Source of the DNA: Rhizobacter sp. OV335
GTDB lineage: Bacteria; Pseudomonadota; Gammaproteobacteria; Burkholderiales; Burkholderiaceae_C
Assembly (NCBI RefSeq): GCF_900142965.1
Contig: NZ_FRCQ01000027.1
Location: 1 to 64,000 of the forward strand
Length of the DNA: 64,000 nt
Reading direction: 5' to 3'
Shown here piece after piece: positions 8,934-18,360 of this stretch; positions within the stretch are counted from its first letter, which is position 1; each line of letters starts with the position of its first letter. A program made the translations under genes and the position numbers. The notes below the pieces were generated by a model. The model ran no database searches. It was not told the DNA's origin and saw nothing but the letters and a program-made list of their open reading frames with translations.

Positions 8934-10382
8934 TCACGCACCGAAGGACTGCGGGATCACCAAGCCCATCGACAGGCCGCCGGCGGGCGGGTGCTCCACG
9001 CGCGCCTCACCGCCATGCAGGGCCATCACGCGGTACACGATGTACAGGCCCAGCCCGTGGCCCTGGCGCTGCCCAGGTGTCGTGCCGCGCGCGCCGCGCG
9101 TGAACAGACGCGGCCGCAGGTCGGCGGAAATGCCGGGGCCTGCATCGATCACCTCGATCACCAGCGCCAGCGGGTCGTCCGAGTCGGAGATCCGAATCGT
9201 CACCGGCGTGTTGGCAGGCGCGTAGGCAAGCGCATTGGCGATCAGGTTGCGCAGCGCCAGCCGGATCAGCCCGGCGTTCATCGATGCGGTGCGTGTGCTG
9301 GTGGCGCGCTCCAGGTTCAGGCGCGCGCGCTCGGCGGGCTCGACATCGGCCAGCGCCAGCTTGACCAGCGTGTCGATGTCGATGTCCTGCCGCGCCAGCG
9401 GACCGGCGTCGTTCAGCAGCACGGCGTCGGCCAGCGTGTTGTCGAGTGCCTTCGTGATCTGCGACAGCACCGCGCTGGCGCGCTGCAGCCGGCCGGCGGC
9501 GGCTTGTCGATCGCGCTGCTCGTCGGCTACGGCCTCGGCCGCGCTCTGCAACGCGGCCGACGCATTGTTCAGCGGCTGCCGCACCTCGTGCGCCATCATC
9601 GCGAGCATCTCCCCGCGCTGCGCGAGCAGGCGCCCGAGCTCCTCGTGCGCCATCGCCTGCTCCTGCAGCCGCAGCTCGGTCTGCATGCGGCGCTCCTGCT
9701 CGCGGGCGAGTTCAGCTTCGCGGGTGAGCTCCTTGCTGCGTGCCGCCTCGAGGGCGATGCCGATGTAGCCCAGGTTGCCGTACAGCGAGGCCACCACGCT
9801 GGAGACAAGCGCCAAAGCCACGTCAATGCTGCCTGCCAGCGCGCGCGCCGATTGCCACTCGCTCGCGACCACGACCAGCCGGACCGTCAGCGCCGTGGCG
9901 AACAGCGCTTCGGTCCATGCCAGCATCGCGGCACTGCGGGAGCCGCTGCGCCGGTGCAGCGTCCATGCGAGACGGGCCAGCCATGCCGCGCCGCCGATGT
10001 TGGCGAGCACGGAGATCGCGAGCCGCGGGGACTCGAGATCGCTCACGCCCAGTGCAGTGAGATAGGCTGTCGAGGCCGCCAGCCACGGCAGAACGAAGCG
10101 CTTGATGTCCAACGCGGTCTCACCCAGTTCGCGCCGCAGCGCGGCGGCGCGCAGCGGATAGGCGGCGAACATCAGTACGTTGCCAATCCCGAACGCGAGG
10201 ATGGGATCCAGCGCTTCGCGCAAGCCCAGCAGAATGAACCCGAAGCCGTACAGGAGGCTGCCGCTGCACCAGGCTGCCACCGAGCGAAGGTCATGGCGGC
10301 GGTGCAGGATAGTCCAGGTCGTGGCCGGCAGTGCTACGAACAGCAAGCCAGCGAGAAGGAAGGCGGTTCGTGCGTCGATCAT
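8934..10382 (-). CDS. Membrane sensor histidine kinase
   Basis: The 482-residue protein has an N-terminal half of about six hydrophobic helices (from AFLLAGLLFVALP to DVALALVSSVVASLYGNLGYIGI). A coiled coil follows (AARSKELTREAELAREQERR). The dimerisation/phospho-acceptor box is MMAHEVRQPLNNA near residue 265, and the HATPase domain has NLIANALAYAP, DAGPGISADLRPRLF and GLGLYIVYRVMALHGG. It probably phosphorylates the convergent OmpR-type regulator. The upstream flank (10383-10545) is where the accessory island begins, so its native promoter region may have been replaced by island DNA (inference). Confidence 0.88.
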   Translation of the reverse strand: MIDARTAFLLAGLLFVALPATTWTILHRRHDLRSVAAWCSGSLLYGFGFILLGLREALDPILAFGIGNVLMFAAYPLRAAALRRELGETALDIKRFVLPWLAASTAYLTALGVSDLESPRLAISVLANIGGAAWLARLAWTLHRRSGSRSAAMLAWTEALFATALTVRLVVVASEWQSARALAGSIDVALALVSSVVASLYGNLGYIGIALEAARSKELTREAELAREQERRMQTELRLQEQAMAHEELGRLLAQRGEMLAMMAHEVRQPLNNASAALQSAAEAVADEQRDRQAAAGRLQRASAVLSQITKALDNTLADAVLLNDAGPLARQDIDIDTLVKLALADVEPAERARLNLERATSTRTASMNAGLIRLALRNLIANALAYAPANTPVTIRISDSDDPLALVIEVIDAGPGISADLRPRLFTRGARGTTPGQRQGHGLGLYIVYRVMALHGGEARVEHPPAGGLSMGLVIPQSFGA

Positions 10383-10545
10383 CAGATGCTGGGTCGCGAA
10401 GTGAACAGACTGTGCGACGGCGTCCCCTGTCGCAGGCTGAAGTTTCTGTTCGAGGCCAGACAGCCTGAGTTGTTGCCTCTAGCTGCCATTTGCTCAGCGC
10501 TAATGCCTCGAACACGCGGGGAGCTGTTGCGTAAGGCGCTCCAAC

Positions 10546-11646
10546 TCAATTCTTTCTCTCTGAGTCTAGTAGCCGACTTGCCGCACTGTCGAGCGTGGCG
10601 TGACGAAAGTACCCCACCAATGAGGCCGTCGACCGATGCCCCGTCATCGCCATCGTCTCACCGAGCGGGATCTGTTGACGACCAGCCTCGGTCACGAATC
10701 CCGAGCGCAGCGAGTGAGCTGAAAACCCTTCATCGATGCCAGCCAGCGCACAGCGCTTCTTGACGATGTCGCGTACGGCGGGAGCAGAGAGAGGCTCACC
10801 AACCTTGCCGCCACGTCGCACGCGCCGGAAGATCGGACCGGCCACGATCTGGGACGCAGACAACCAAGCTTGCAATGCGCTGGCTGCACGGCCGGCGATA
10901 GGCTTGTCGTTCTCAGCACGATCAGCACCAGCCTGATTCGACTTCGAGTGGCTCAGTGTGTAGATGAATGCATCACCGACGCGGCGCGTGTTCTCCATGC
11001 TGGCTGACGTTACCTCCGAGCGCCGGCGACCGCCGCTGGAAAAAGCGAAGAGGAGGAGGGCGCGGTCGCGCAAACCCGCCAGCGACGCGTCGCATGTGTC
11101 GAGCAGCGCCTCCAGAGGTTCGCGCGTGAGGGCCGGTTTCTTGTGCGGCAGGGCGCCACGCTTCGCGTAGGCGCGCCGTGCTTTCGATAGCAACTCGCGC
11201 ACCCGCGGTTGCGCGCACGGGTTGTCCACCATCTGCACTTGGTGCGCCTTGGACAGCACGCTGATGCGATGCACGAGGGTGCCGAGCGTCGGAGCGCCGA
11301 TCTTGCCCTTGTAGCCACCGTCGACCAGAGCTTGATCGATCGCTGACGGCAACTCGCTGACGAGTTCACCGTCACTGTCATGGCGCAGCGCGTGATCGAC
11401 GATGAATTGAACGACAGCCGCTTCCTCGACCGGCAGTGCAATTGAGCATTGGTACCGCAGCGCGTACCAGGCAGCCCAGTAGCGCAGGGCAGAGCGATAG
11501 CTGCGCAACGTATTTTCTGATTCGCCTTGCCGAAGCAGCGCCGCTTCAGCCTCTTGCGCCATTGAGCCCAGTTGCGTCGGATTCAGCGGAGTTGATCCAG
11601 CGATTCCAGGAACAAGCGCCGCGGGCCGCTTTTTCTCTATTTTCAT
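10546..11646 (-). CDS. Tyrosine recombinase / site-specific integrase
   Basis: The 366-residue protein has a SAM-like core-binding N-terminal domain (GESENTLRSYRSALRYWAAW at 41-60) and a C-terminal catalytic domain. The expected residues are visible: Arg in SSGGRRRSE (about 207-209), a Lys in LSHSKSN (235), His311 and Arg314 in HSLRSG, His337 in GHRST, and the nucleophile Tyr346 in VGYFRHA. It should catalyse DNA strand exchange for integration or excision of the island. It is divergent from the KfrA-like gene, sharing a 107-bp A+T-rich gap. A XerD-arm-like sequence overlaps its start. Confidence 0.92.
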   Translation of the reverse strand: MKIEKKRPAALVPGIAGSTPLNPTQLGSMAQEAEAALLRQGESENTLRSYRSALRYWAAWYALRYQCSIALPVEEAAVVQFIVDHALRHDSDGELVSELPSAIDQALVDGGYKGKIGAPTLGTLVHRISVLSKAHQVQMVDNPCAQPRVRELLSKARRAYAKRGALPHKKPALTREPLEALLDTCDASLAGLRDRALLLFAFSSGGRRRSEVTSASMENTRRVGDAFIYTLSHSKSNQAGADRAENDKPIAGRAASALQAWLSASQIVAGPIFRRVRRGGKVGEPLSAPAVRDIVKKRCALAGIDEGFSAHSLRSGFVTEAGRQQIPLGETMAMTGHRSTASLVGYFRHATLDSAASRLLDSERKN

Positions 11647-11707
11647 ATGTAAACTGTATGATGTATAACGTACATAGTAAATAAATCGCGATAACTATCA
11701 CTTATCG
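11645..11707. promoter_or_regulatory. A+T-rich divergent control region with inverted repeats
   Basis: Between the recombinase and KfrA-like genes are two clean inverted repeats: ATGTA-TAACG-TACAT at 11661-11675 and CGATAA-N7-TTATCG at 11689-11707. They are plausible operators, for example for autoregulation by the KfrA-like protein. At 11645-11655 the sequence ATATGTAAACT differs by one base from the XerD-type arm of the dif-like site at 35299-35309, in opposite orientation. It could be a recombinase arm site. Confidence 0.4.
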
Positions 11708-11753
11708 TGACTAATGTAGGCCCGAAGCAGGGCGCCGATCAAGGAGACCGAAA

Positions 11754-12722
11754 ATGCCGCGCGGAATCAGTCAAACCGACGTCTGGAACGCCTGTGATGC
11801 ACTACTTCTTGAGGGCGCCAGGCCGACGATTGAACGGGTGCGGCAGAAGATCGGCAGCGGCTCGCCCAACACGGTCAGCCCGTACCTGGAGACCTGGTTC
11901 CGGCATCTGGGCGGGCGCATCAAGGATCCGGGCGCGTTCTCGGCGCCTTCAGACGTACCTCACCCGGTCCTTCAGGCGGCCAAGCACTTCTGGGAGGTCG
12001 CGCTGACCGAGACGCGACAGGACTTCGACGAACGGCTACGAGAAGGCATGGCCGCGGCGATCACCAACGTCGAGGCTGAAAAGGAACGCGCCAATCAGAG
12101 CGCCGCTGCAGCGTTCGAGGCCACCAGCAAGTTGGCTCACCTGCAGGGCCAGCTCGCGCAGCATTTGGCCGCCCTCGAAACGGAACGGCTCGCACGCGCA
12201 ACCGCACTGGCAGATTTGGCGAATGCGAGACTGTCCATTGAACGCTTGGAATCTCGCCTTGCGCGCAGCGAAGAGACATTGACCGCTGAGCGCGCTCAGC
12301 ACCGCGAGGCGGTCGAGGCGGCCGGGCAGCGCGCTGACGGGGCCACGCGACGTGCAGCACTCGAGATCGAACAGGAGCGCCAGGCACGAATCAAATCGGA
12401 CAAGACCCTCGAGGCCGTCCGGGCGCGGTTGGCAGAGGTCGAAGGTCACGCGCGCGATGTGGCGGTCCAACACGCTGAAGAAGTGACGGGACTGCGGAGC
12501 GTCGCCGCTAGCACAAAGCAGGCCCTGACGGATCTTCAAGTAGTGCTGGCAGAGCGCATGGACGATAACCGGCGACTGCAGGAACAGCTGACCTCTCAGC
12601 GCGAGCAAATGCTCCAAGCTTCAGCTCGGGACCAAGCCACCAGAGATTTGCTGGATCAGCTCAGGCCCAGCGCAGGCACGATTCGGACCAAGAAGGCGAA
12701 GACCATACGAGCGACACCTTGA
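11754..12722 (+). CDS. KfrA-like DNA-binding coiled-coil protein
   Basis: The 322-residue protein has the KfrA N-terminal helix-turn-helix domain (MPRGISQTDVWNACDALLLEG, RPTIERVRQKIGSGSPNTV) in residues 1-60. A very long alanine- and glutamate-rich coiled coil covers about 100-300, with a basic tail. KfrA proteins are plasmid-encoded DNA-binding repressors linked to plasmid stability; relatives also sit next to integrases in chromosomal islands. AAGGAGA seven bases before the ATG is a good ribosome-binding site. It probably regulates itself and perhaps the divergent recombinase. A short copy of its first codons reappears at 25303. Confidence 0.85.
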   Translation: MPRGISQTDVWNACDALLLEGARPTIERVRQKIGSGSPNTVSPYLETWFRHLGGRIKDPGAFSAPSDVPHPVLQAAKHFWEVALTETRQDFDERLREGMAAAITNVEAEKERANQSAAAAFEATSKLAHLQGQLAQHLAALETERLARATALADLANARLSIERLESRLARSEETLTAERAQHREAVEAAGQRADGATRRAALEIEQERQARIKSDKTLEAVRARLAEVEGHARDVAVQHAEEVTGLRSVAASTKQALTDLQVVLAERMDDNRRLQEQLTSQREQMLQASARDQATRDLLDQLRPSAGTIRTKKAKTIRATP

Positions 12723-13151
12723 GTCGGCCCACACGGATCACAATCGCATCAGGAGAGCGCCATGTCGGTCGTAGTCAGCCGCCGGCCGGCGACGTTCAGT
12801 GATTGTTGAAGTTGTTGTAGGGCGTCGAGAGCGAAATCGCCACGTATATGTCAAGTAGAGCCTGCCGGTTCGAATCGACTTCTTCCACCTCGCGAATGTC
12901 CATCGCCCTCAGCCGCTCCTTCTGGGCGACGAAACACTTGGCGAACGCATCCTGCGTCTTCCGGCAGCAATGCAGCAACCTTCCGTGCTGATGCGCGGCA
13001 GAGCAGGGCGCTTGCGGAACGGGCCAAAGGGTCGGTGCGCAAGGTTGGCTTGATCTGTGCCCTCCGCAGCGTCCGTATCGCGCCCCCGCGAGAGTATCGG
13101 TTCGAAAGGTGTGGCCCCCATGGTTCAGGGTGCGTCTGCGTTGCCCAGCAT
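12723..13151. other. Poorly coding stretch after kfrA-like gene
   Basis: No gene can be assigned with confidence. A 15-codon ORF at 12761 (MSVVVSRRPATFSDC) has a good AGGAG site and looks like the start of a truncated gene. On the minus strand a 60-codon ORF at 12796-12978 (MLHCCRKTQDAF to STPYNNFNNH) has protein-like composition and could be the C-terminal end of a broken gene. I recognise neither. Confidence 0.35.
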
Positions 13152-13412
13152 CTACGCTCTCCGGACCTCGGTTCTCCTGCGCAGCTCAGCGACGACCTCT
13201 ACACTGCTGAAACTCTCGCCTCCCGCAACGTAGTTGCTCAGCGCCGCCTTGCAGCGAGCTTCGAAATCGCGCGAGACACGCCGTGCCTCCACTGCGCGCC
13301 GGACTGACGATTCGACGAACGACGACAACCTCTCGCCGTTGGTCAGGACGCTCTCGAATTCGGCCCTCAGTTGGGGCTCGATGCGAATCGACAGGAGGTC
13401 TGAATCTTTCAT
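13152..13412 (-). CDS. Small YlcI/YnfO-like putative antitoxin
   Basis: The 86-residue protein (from MKDSDLLSIRIEPQL at 13412) contains a ribbon-helix-helix-like N-terminus (LLSIRIEPQLRAEFESVL) and a helical tail SSFVESSVRRAVEARRVSRDFEAR. It resembles small YlcI/YnfO-type proteins that often act as antitoxins to ParE/RelE toxins. No toxin gene could be recognised downstream, where the sequence is decayed, so it may be an orphan or the survivor of a broken pair. A longer reading starts at 13532, but the extra 40 residues look non-conserved. There is no clear ribosome-binding site for the short start. Confidence 0.5.
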   Translation of the reverse strand: MKDSDLLSIRIEPQLRAEFESVLTNGERLSSFVESSVRRAVEARRVSRDFEARCKAALSNYVAGGESFSSVEVVAELRRRTEVRRA

Positions 13413-13626
13413 GGAAACAATCTGAGGTATGTCTTTGTCTGCTGAGGGGCGGACGAAGTCCCACTGCCAGACGAGAGGTTTCCGCGCGCGATAGTTTCTA
13501 GATATCGCATATGGATCCTGAGCCTGCGACACGCGTCAGCCCCGGGGTCCGGACTAGGGTAGGGTGGCACTTTCACGACGGCCGATTTCGGCCATTCCAG
13601 AAAACGCATCCCCGGGGAGGGTCGCG

Positions 13627-14880
13627 ATGAAGTTCATCCACGCAGCCGATATCCATCTGGACAGCCCGCTGAACGGGCTTTCCGCTTATCCAGACGCGCC
13701 CGCCGAGCAGCTTCGCAGCGCGACTCGCGACGCCTTCGGCGAACTGGTAGATGTCGCAATCGCCGAAGAGGTCGACTTCATGGTGATTGCTGGCGACCTG
13801 TATGACGGCACCTGGCGAGACTTCAACACGGGCATCTTCTTCGTACGGGAAATGGGGCGCCTTAGGCGCGAGGGCATCCCCGTCTACGTGCTCTTCGGCA
13901 ACCACGATGCCGAGAGCGAGATGACGAAGAGGTTGGAGATGCCGGACAACGTCCACGTCTTCGGCCCGAGCAAGCCTCAAACATTCAAGGTGGACGGCTT
14001 AGCCGTGACTCTGCATGGGCAGAGCTTCAAGCAGCGAGATGTCAACACAAACCTGGTCACCGGCTATCCAGCGCCGACCGCGGGGCACTTCAATATCGGC
14101 GTGCTGCACACGGCGCTCGAAGGCTACAAGGCGCACGCCTACTACGCGCCATGCACCATTGCTGAGTTGCACGCCAAGGGCTACGGCTATTGGGCGCTGG
14201 GTCATGTACATGAGTTCCAGAAGTGGACGGGTGCGTCGACCATCGTGTTTCCCGGGAATCTGCAGGGGCGCAGCGTCAAGGAATGCGGCCGGCGAGGTGC
14301 CGTGATGGTGACGGTCGATGATGCAGCAGAGGTCACCATCGAACGCATCTTCATTGACGTGCTGCGCTGGGAGCAGCTAACCGTGGACGTCTCCGACTGC
14401 GAGACGCTCGCGGATGTCGTGCACAAGACTGGCCGAGCCCTGGAGGAACTCCTCGACACCGACGGCGAAGTGCCGCGGGCTGCGCGCATCACCATCCAAG
14501 GGAACACGAAGGCCCACGGCGCGCTCTTCGGGCAGGAAGCCCAGCTGCGCAGCGAAGTGCTCGCGCAGATTGCCAGCATCGGCAACGAGCGCCTCTGGCT
14601 CGAGAAGGTGCGCATCACCACGAAGCCCTTGGTCGATCCGGAGAAGCTGCACCAGCGGCTGGACGCTTTCACAGACCTGCAGGACCTCCTGGAGGAGGCC
14701 GCCACGGATGTCGACTTCATTGAGGAGCTGAAGACCGCGCTGGCGCCGTTTGCAGCCAAGGCCCCGCTGGACCTGCAGGAGGTGGTGCCGCTCATCGAGA
14801 AGATTCGAACCGGCGACTTGAAGGAGCTCATCGAAGAAGTCGGGCCAGGCCTCCTGGCGCACCTGGCTCAGGCGGAGTGA
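13627..14880 (+). CDS. yhaO: SbcD/YhaO-like metallophosphoesterase nuclease subunit
   Basis: The 417-residue protein begins MKFIHAADIHLDSPL after a GGGGAGGG ribosome-binding site. It carries the calcineurin-like phosphoesterase motifs in order: D-x-H (ADIHLD, residues 8-11), GDLYDG, GNHDAE, LHTALEG and LGHVHEF. This fits a Mn-dependent nuclease of the Mre11/SbcD superfamily, close to the YhaO family. The C-terminal part (from about 270) is a capping and partner-binding region. It is separated by 3 bp from the YhaN-like ATPase gene, its expected partner. The pair should act on DNA ends or structured DNA. An anti-phage role is possible from location only. Confidence 0.85.
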   Translation: MKFIHAADIHLDSPLNGLSAYPDAPAEQLRSATRDAFGELVDVAIAEEVDFMVIAGDLYDGTWRDFNTGIFFVREMGRLRREGIPVYVLFGNHDAESEMTKRLEMPDNVHVFGPSKPQTFKVDGLAVTLHGQSFKQRDVNTNLVTGYPAPTAGHFNIGVLHTALEGYKAHAYYAPCTIAELHAKGYGYWALGHVHEFQKWTGASTIVFPGNLQGRSVKECGRRGAVMVTVDDAAEVTIERIFIDVLRWEQLTVDVSDCETLADVVHKTGRALEELLDTDGEVPRAARITIQGNTKAHGALFGQEAQLRSEVLAQIASIGNERLWLEKVRITTKPLVDPEKLHQRLDAFTDLQDLLEEAATDVDFIEELKTALAPFAAKAPLDLQEVVPLIEKIRTGDLKELIEEVGPGLLAHLAQAE

Positions 14881-14883
14881 CCC

Positions 14884-17800
14884 ATGCGCCTACAGAACCT
14901 GAATCTAGTCCGGTTCGGCAAGTTCACCGGCACCGACATCGCTCTGCCCAAGGCCGAGCACGATTTCCACCTCATCGTCGGGCCCAACGAGGCAGGCAAG
15001 TCGACGGTCCGCGGCGCCATCGCTGACCTGATCTTCGGATTCCCTACGCGCTATGCGGCGATGGCGTTCGTGCACCAGCAGTCCGAGCTGTGCCTTGCGG
15101 CAACGGTCGCGGATGGAGGCGAGAGCCTCGCAATCATGCGGACCAAGGGACTCAAGAACACGCTGCGCACTCCGGCCGACGTGCCTCTGCCCGACAACGC
15201 CCTTTTGCCCTTCATAGGCTCGGCGGACCGTGCCTTCTTCGAAACGATGTTCGGGTTGAGCCATGCCCAGCTCGTCGCCGGCGGCGAGCTGATCCTGGAC
15301 GCTTCCAAAGACGTCAGCCAGGTGCTGTTCCAGTCCGCGGCAGGCATCGCCGGGCTCGGCAAGGTCAAGGATGGGCTCATCGCCGAAGCTGACCGGCTGT
15401 GGGCCTCGCGGCATTCGGGCAACCGCACCTACTACATTGCCAGCGACCAGCTCGACCAAGCCAACAGGGACCTGAAGGCGGCCACTGTGCGCTCCAAGAG
15501 CTTTGGGGACGCTCGGTCTGCGCTCGATGACGTGGAAGCACGCATCGCTGCTGCGACCGCCCTCAAGGGGCAGTTGCAGGCCACGCGTGACAAGCTGGAG
15601 CGGGTTCGCCGGCTAGCTCCCAAGGTGGTCGAGCTGAAGCAGAAGCTCGCCGAACTGGAGGCGCTTGGCGACGCGCTGAACCTGCCCGTGAACGCCCAGG
15701 AGACGCTGACCAAAGGGGAGCAGGACCTGTCCGTCGCTGAGACCACGCTTCGGCAGTGCGAGCGGGCAGTGACCGAGCTGACGGAACAGCGGGACCAGGT
15801 GGTCTTCGATGCATCGGTCCTCGCCTCAAGAGACGACATCCAGGCCTTGGCGGCCACTGGCGAGAGCGTCCGGAACCACTACACCGGCCTGGTCACCCGA
15901 CAAGCGGAGGTTGATCGCGCCCTGGAACTCGCAGGGGCTGCCGCGGAAGACCTGGGCTGGCCGGATTCGAAGGATGAGGCAGTGTTGCGCTCGCGGTTGC
16001 CGACCCAACTCACCCTCCGCGAGGTCCAGCGCCTAGTCAACGAACACGGTGGTCTGCTCCAGGCCAAGACATCCGCGGCAGAAAGCGTCGCGACCAAGAG
16101 GGCCGAGCTGGAGGAGGTTGAAGCTGAGCTGAAAGCGATCACGGTCGCCGAGGTATCGCCGGCCTTGCGCAGCGCGCTGTCCGACGCACAGGCTTACCGG
16201 AACACGTTCGCAGCCCAGAGCAAAGCCGACTCGGCCGTGAAGACCGCAAAGCGTGCGCTGGATACCGCCCTTGCAAGCCTGGGGCAGTGGAGGAGGGCGG
16301 TGGGGGAGCTTCAGCAGATGTCGCCGCCCTCGTCGGAGCGGCTGGCCGGCTTGGTGGCCAAGCGCCAACGGCTGGATTCCGACCTCAGCACGGCGGCCGA
16401 CCGCGTGGCGCAGGCCGAGCAAGACCTTGCGGATGCACAGCTGGAGGTGAAGCAGTTCGCCGAAGCGCGCCACATCGTCACGGGCTCCGACGTCCGGGAG
16501 GCCCGGGAGAAACGCGACGCCGACTGGCAGGCCATAAAGGATGGAACCACCCCCCTCGATTCCGGCGCAGCCGGCCTGGACTCGGCCATCGACCTTGCGG
16601 ACCAGCTCGTTGACACGCAGCTGGGCTCTACAGCAGACGCATCACGGCTCCAGAGTCTCAGGCAGCAGGTGGAGCGGTCTAAGTCAGCTTTGACTGCGGC
16701 CAAGCAGACCGAGGAGCGCAGGGCATCCGAGCTGACTGCCTTCGACGAGGATTGGGTGGCGCAGACCGTCGCTCTTGCCCTCCCAGGGCTCGCGTTAGCT
16801 GACGCTCAAGCTTGGATGACGAAGCGCGAGCAAGTCCTGTCTGCCGTTGCGACGCTCAGCGAGAAAGAGGAGGCCCTCCAACAGGAGGTGGCAGACGCCG
16901 GCGCCGCGGCAGGTGTCCTGTCAGCCCAACTCGGCCAAGCAGGTGTGAGCTTGCCTTCCGAGAGCCCCCTTTCCGCCATCCTGACGGCCGCCGAGGACCT
17001 GGTATCCGACGCCGATAGCTCGGCTGCGCGCCGCGGGCAGCTCGTCAAGCAGCAAGGTACGAGCTCGAACACGCTGAGCCGCCTGCAGACCACGGCAGAT
17101 GCCGCCAGTACGGCCTTGGCCGCGTGGGAGCAGAAGTGGGAAACCGCGGTGGCGGGGGCCAAAGTCGCTGAATACGTGAAGTCCGTCGACGACGCGGAGC
17201 AGGCGCTCGACAAGCTGGAAGCGATCCGCCAAAGCCTGGACAAGGCCACGGCCATTCGGCGCGAGCGCATCGACACCATGAAGCGCGACCTCGACGAGTT
17301 TGGCAAGGCCGCCGCCGCAGTTGTCGATGCATTGAGCCTCGAGGAACTGCGCGGCGTTGATGCGAGAGATGTCGTGCGTGCCCTGTCCCCCAGGCTGAAG
17401 GAGGCCGAAGCTAGCGAAGCCCGCCGGACCGCCGCGGACGACGCCCTCAAAGCCGCCACCAAGCAGCGCGAAAGCGCCCAGAACCAAGTTGAACAGGTCA
17501 AGGCAAGGGTTGCGCCTCTCCTTACCGCGGCCGGTGTTACGGCGCTCGAGGAGGCCACGCCGTTGGTCACTGCGTCGGAAACCCAGCGCAGGCTTGTTCG
17601 GGAAATTGAACTCGCGCGCACGGCGCTCGCTCAAGGCTCCGACGGGCTTACGTTGGACGCTGTGATTGCGGAGGTGGACGGCTGCGACTTGGCTCAAGTC
17701 GCCGTCGACCTGACGAGGACGAATGACCAGATCAATCAGGTGCAAGCGGACCAGACAAGCCTTGCGTCGGAGCTCACACAAGCGAAGTCGGAAGTGGCAG

Positions 17801-18360
17801 CCTTTGGCGGCGGAAGTGACGCTGCTGTCGCTGAGGCACGCAGGCAGGAGGCGCTGGCCAGCATGGCAGACGCCTCGGAGCGCTACATCAAAGTGACCGC
17901 GGCTGCGAAGCTGCTGAGCTGGGCCATCGAACGCTATCGGGAGCAGAACCAAGGCCCGATGCTGACGCGCGCCGGCGCCATCTTCTCGGCGCTCACCATA
18001 GGCATGTACACGAAGCTCTTCGTCGATTTCGACAGCACGCCGTACACGTTGTCTGCGACCCGGAAAGATGGCAAGCCCGTCGAGGTCCCAGGCTTGAGTG
18101 AGGGCACGCGCGACCAGCTTTACCTGGCGCTGCGGCTCGCGGCCTTGGAGCTCCACCTGGCCAAGGCGAAGGCGTTGCCATTCGTGGCCGACGACCTGTT
18201 CATCAATTTTGACGACGAGCGGTCGACGGCTGGGCTTGAGGCCTTGCGGGGACTCTCCACGAAGACTCAGGTGCTGTTCCTGAGCCATCACGATCATCTA
18301 CTGCCTCACGTACAGCAGGTGTTCGGGGCTGGGGTAAACGTGGTGCAGCTGCGGCGATAG
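14884..18360 (+). CDS. yhaN: SbcC/Rad50-like AAA ATPase (YhaN family)
   Basis: The 1158-residue protein is built like SbcC/Rad50. Walker A GPNEAGKST is at residues 33-41. Long coiled coils (about 170-470 and 480-950) follow, rich in alanine, glutamate and glutamine. The C-terminal head has the signature VPGLSEGTRDQLYLALRLAAL and Walker B LPFVADDLFINFDDERS, then FLSHHDHLLPHV. There is no CxxC zinc hook that I can see. It forms an operon with the YhaO-like nuclease. The 3' end is followed by a decayed region, so the unit seems to have only two genes. Confidence 0.88.
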   Translation: MRLQNLNLVRFGKFTGTDIALPKAEHDFHLIVGPNEAGKSTVRGAIADLIFGFPTRYAAMAFVHQQSELCLAATVADGGESLAIMRTKGLKNTLRTPADVPLPDNALLPFIGSADRAFFETMFGLSHAQLVAGGELILDASKDVSQVLFQSAAGIAGLGKVKDGLIAEADRLWASRHSGNRTYYIASDQLDQANRDLKAATVRSKSFGDARSALDDVEARIAAATALKGQLQATRDKLERVRRLAPKVVELKQKLAELEALGDALNLPVNAQETLTKGEQDLSVAETTLRQCERAVTELTEQRDQVVFDASVLASRDDIQALAATGESVRNHYTGLVTRQAEVDRALELAGAAAEDLGWPDSKDEAVLRSRLPTQLTLREVQRLVNEHGGLLQAKTSAAESVATKRAELEEVEAELKAITVAEVSPALRSALSDAQAYRNTFAAQSKADSAVKTAKRALDTALASLGQWRRAVGELQQMSPPSSERLAGLVAKRQRLDSDLSTAADRVAQAEQDLADAQLEVKQFAEARHIVTGSDVREAREKRDADWQAIKDGTTPLDSGAAGLDSAIDLADQLVDTQLGSTADASRLQSLRQQVERSKSALTAAKQTEERRASELTAFDEDWVAQTVALALPGLALADAQAWMTKREQVLSAVATLSEKEEALQQEVADAGAAAGVLSAQLGQAGVSLPSESPLSAILTAAEDLVSDADSSAARRGQLVKQQGTSSNTLSRLQTTADAASTALAAWEQKWETAVAGAKVAEYVKSVDDAEQALDKLEAIRQSLDKATAIRRERIDTMKRDLDEFGKAAAAVVDALSLEELRGVDARDVVRALSPRLKEAEASEARRTAADDALKAATKQRESAQNQVEQVKARVAPLLTAAGVTALEEATPLVTASETQRRLVREIELARTALAQGSDGLTLDAVIAEVDGCDLAQVAVDLTRTNDQINQVQADQTSLASELTQAKSEVAAFGGGSDAAVAEARRQEALASMADASERYIKVTAAAKLLSWAIERYREQNQGPMLTRAGAIFSALTIGMYTKLFVDFDSTPYTLSATRKDGKPVEVPGLSEGTRDQLYLALRLAALELHLAKAKALPFVADDLFINFDDERSTAGLEALRGLSTKTQVLFLSHHDHLLPHVQQVFGAGVNVVQLRR

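Noticed and set aside
12796-12978. Toxin partner for the YlcI/YnfO-like protein
   Set aside because: The 60-codon minus-strand frame has no ParE/RelE features, and the stretch around it changes frame, so no toxin is claimed.
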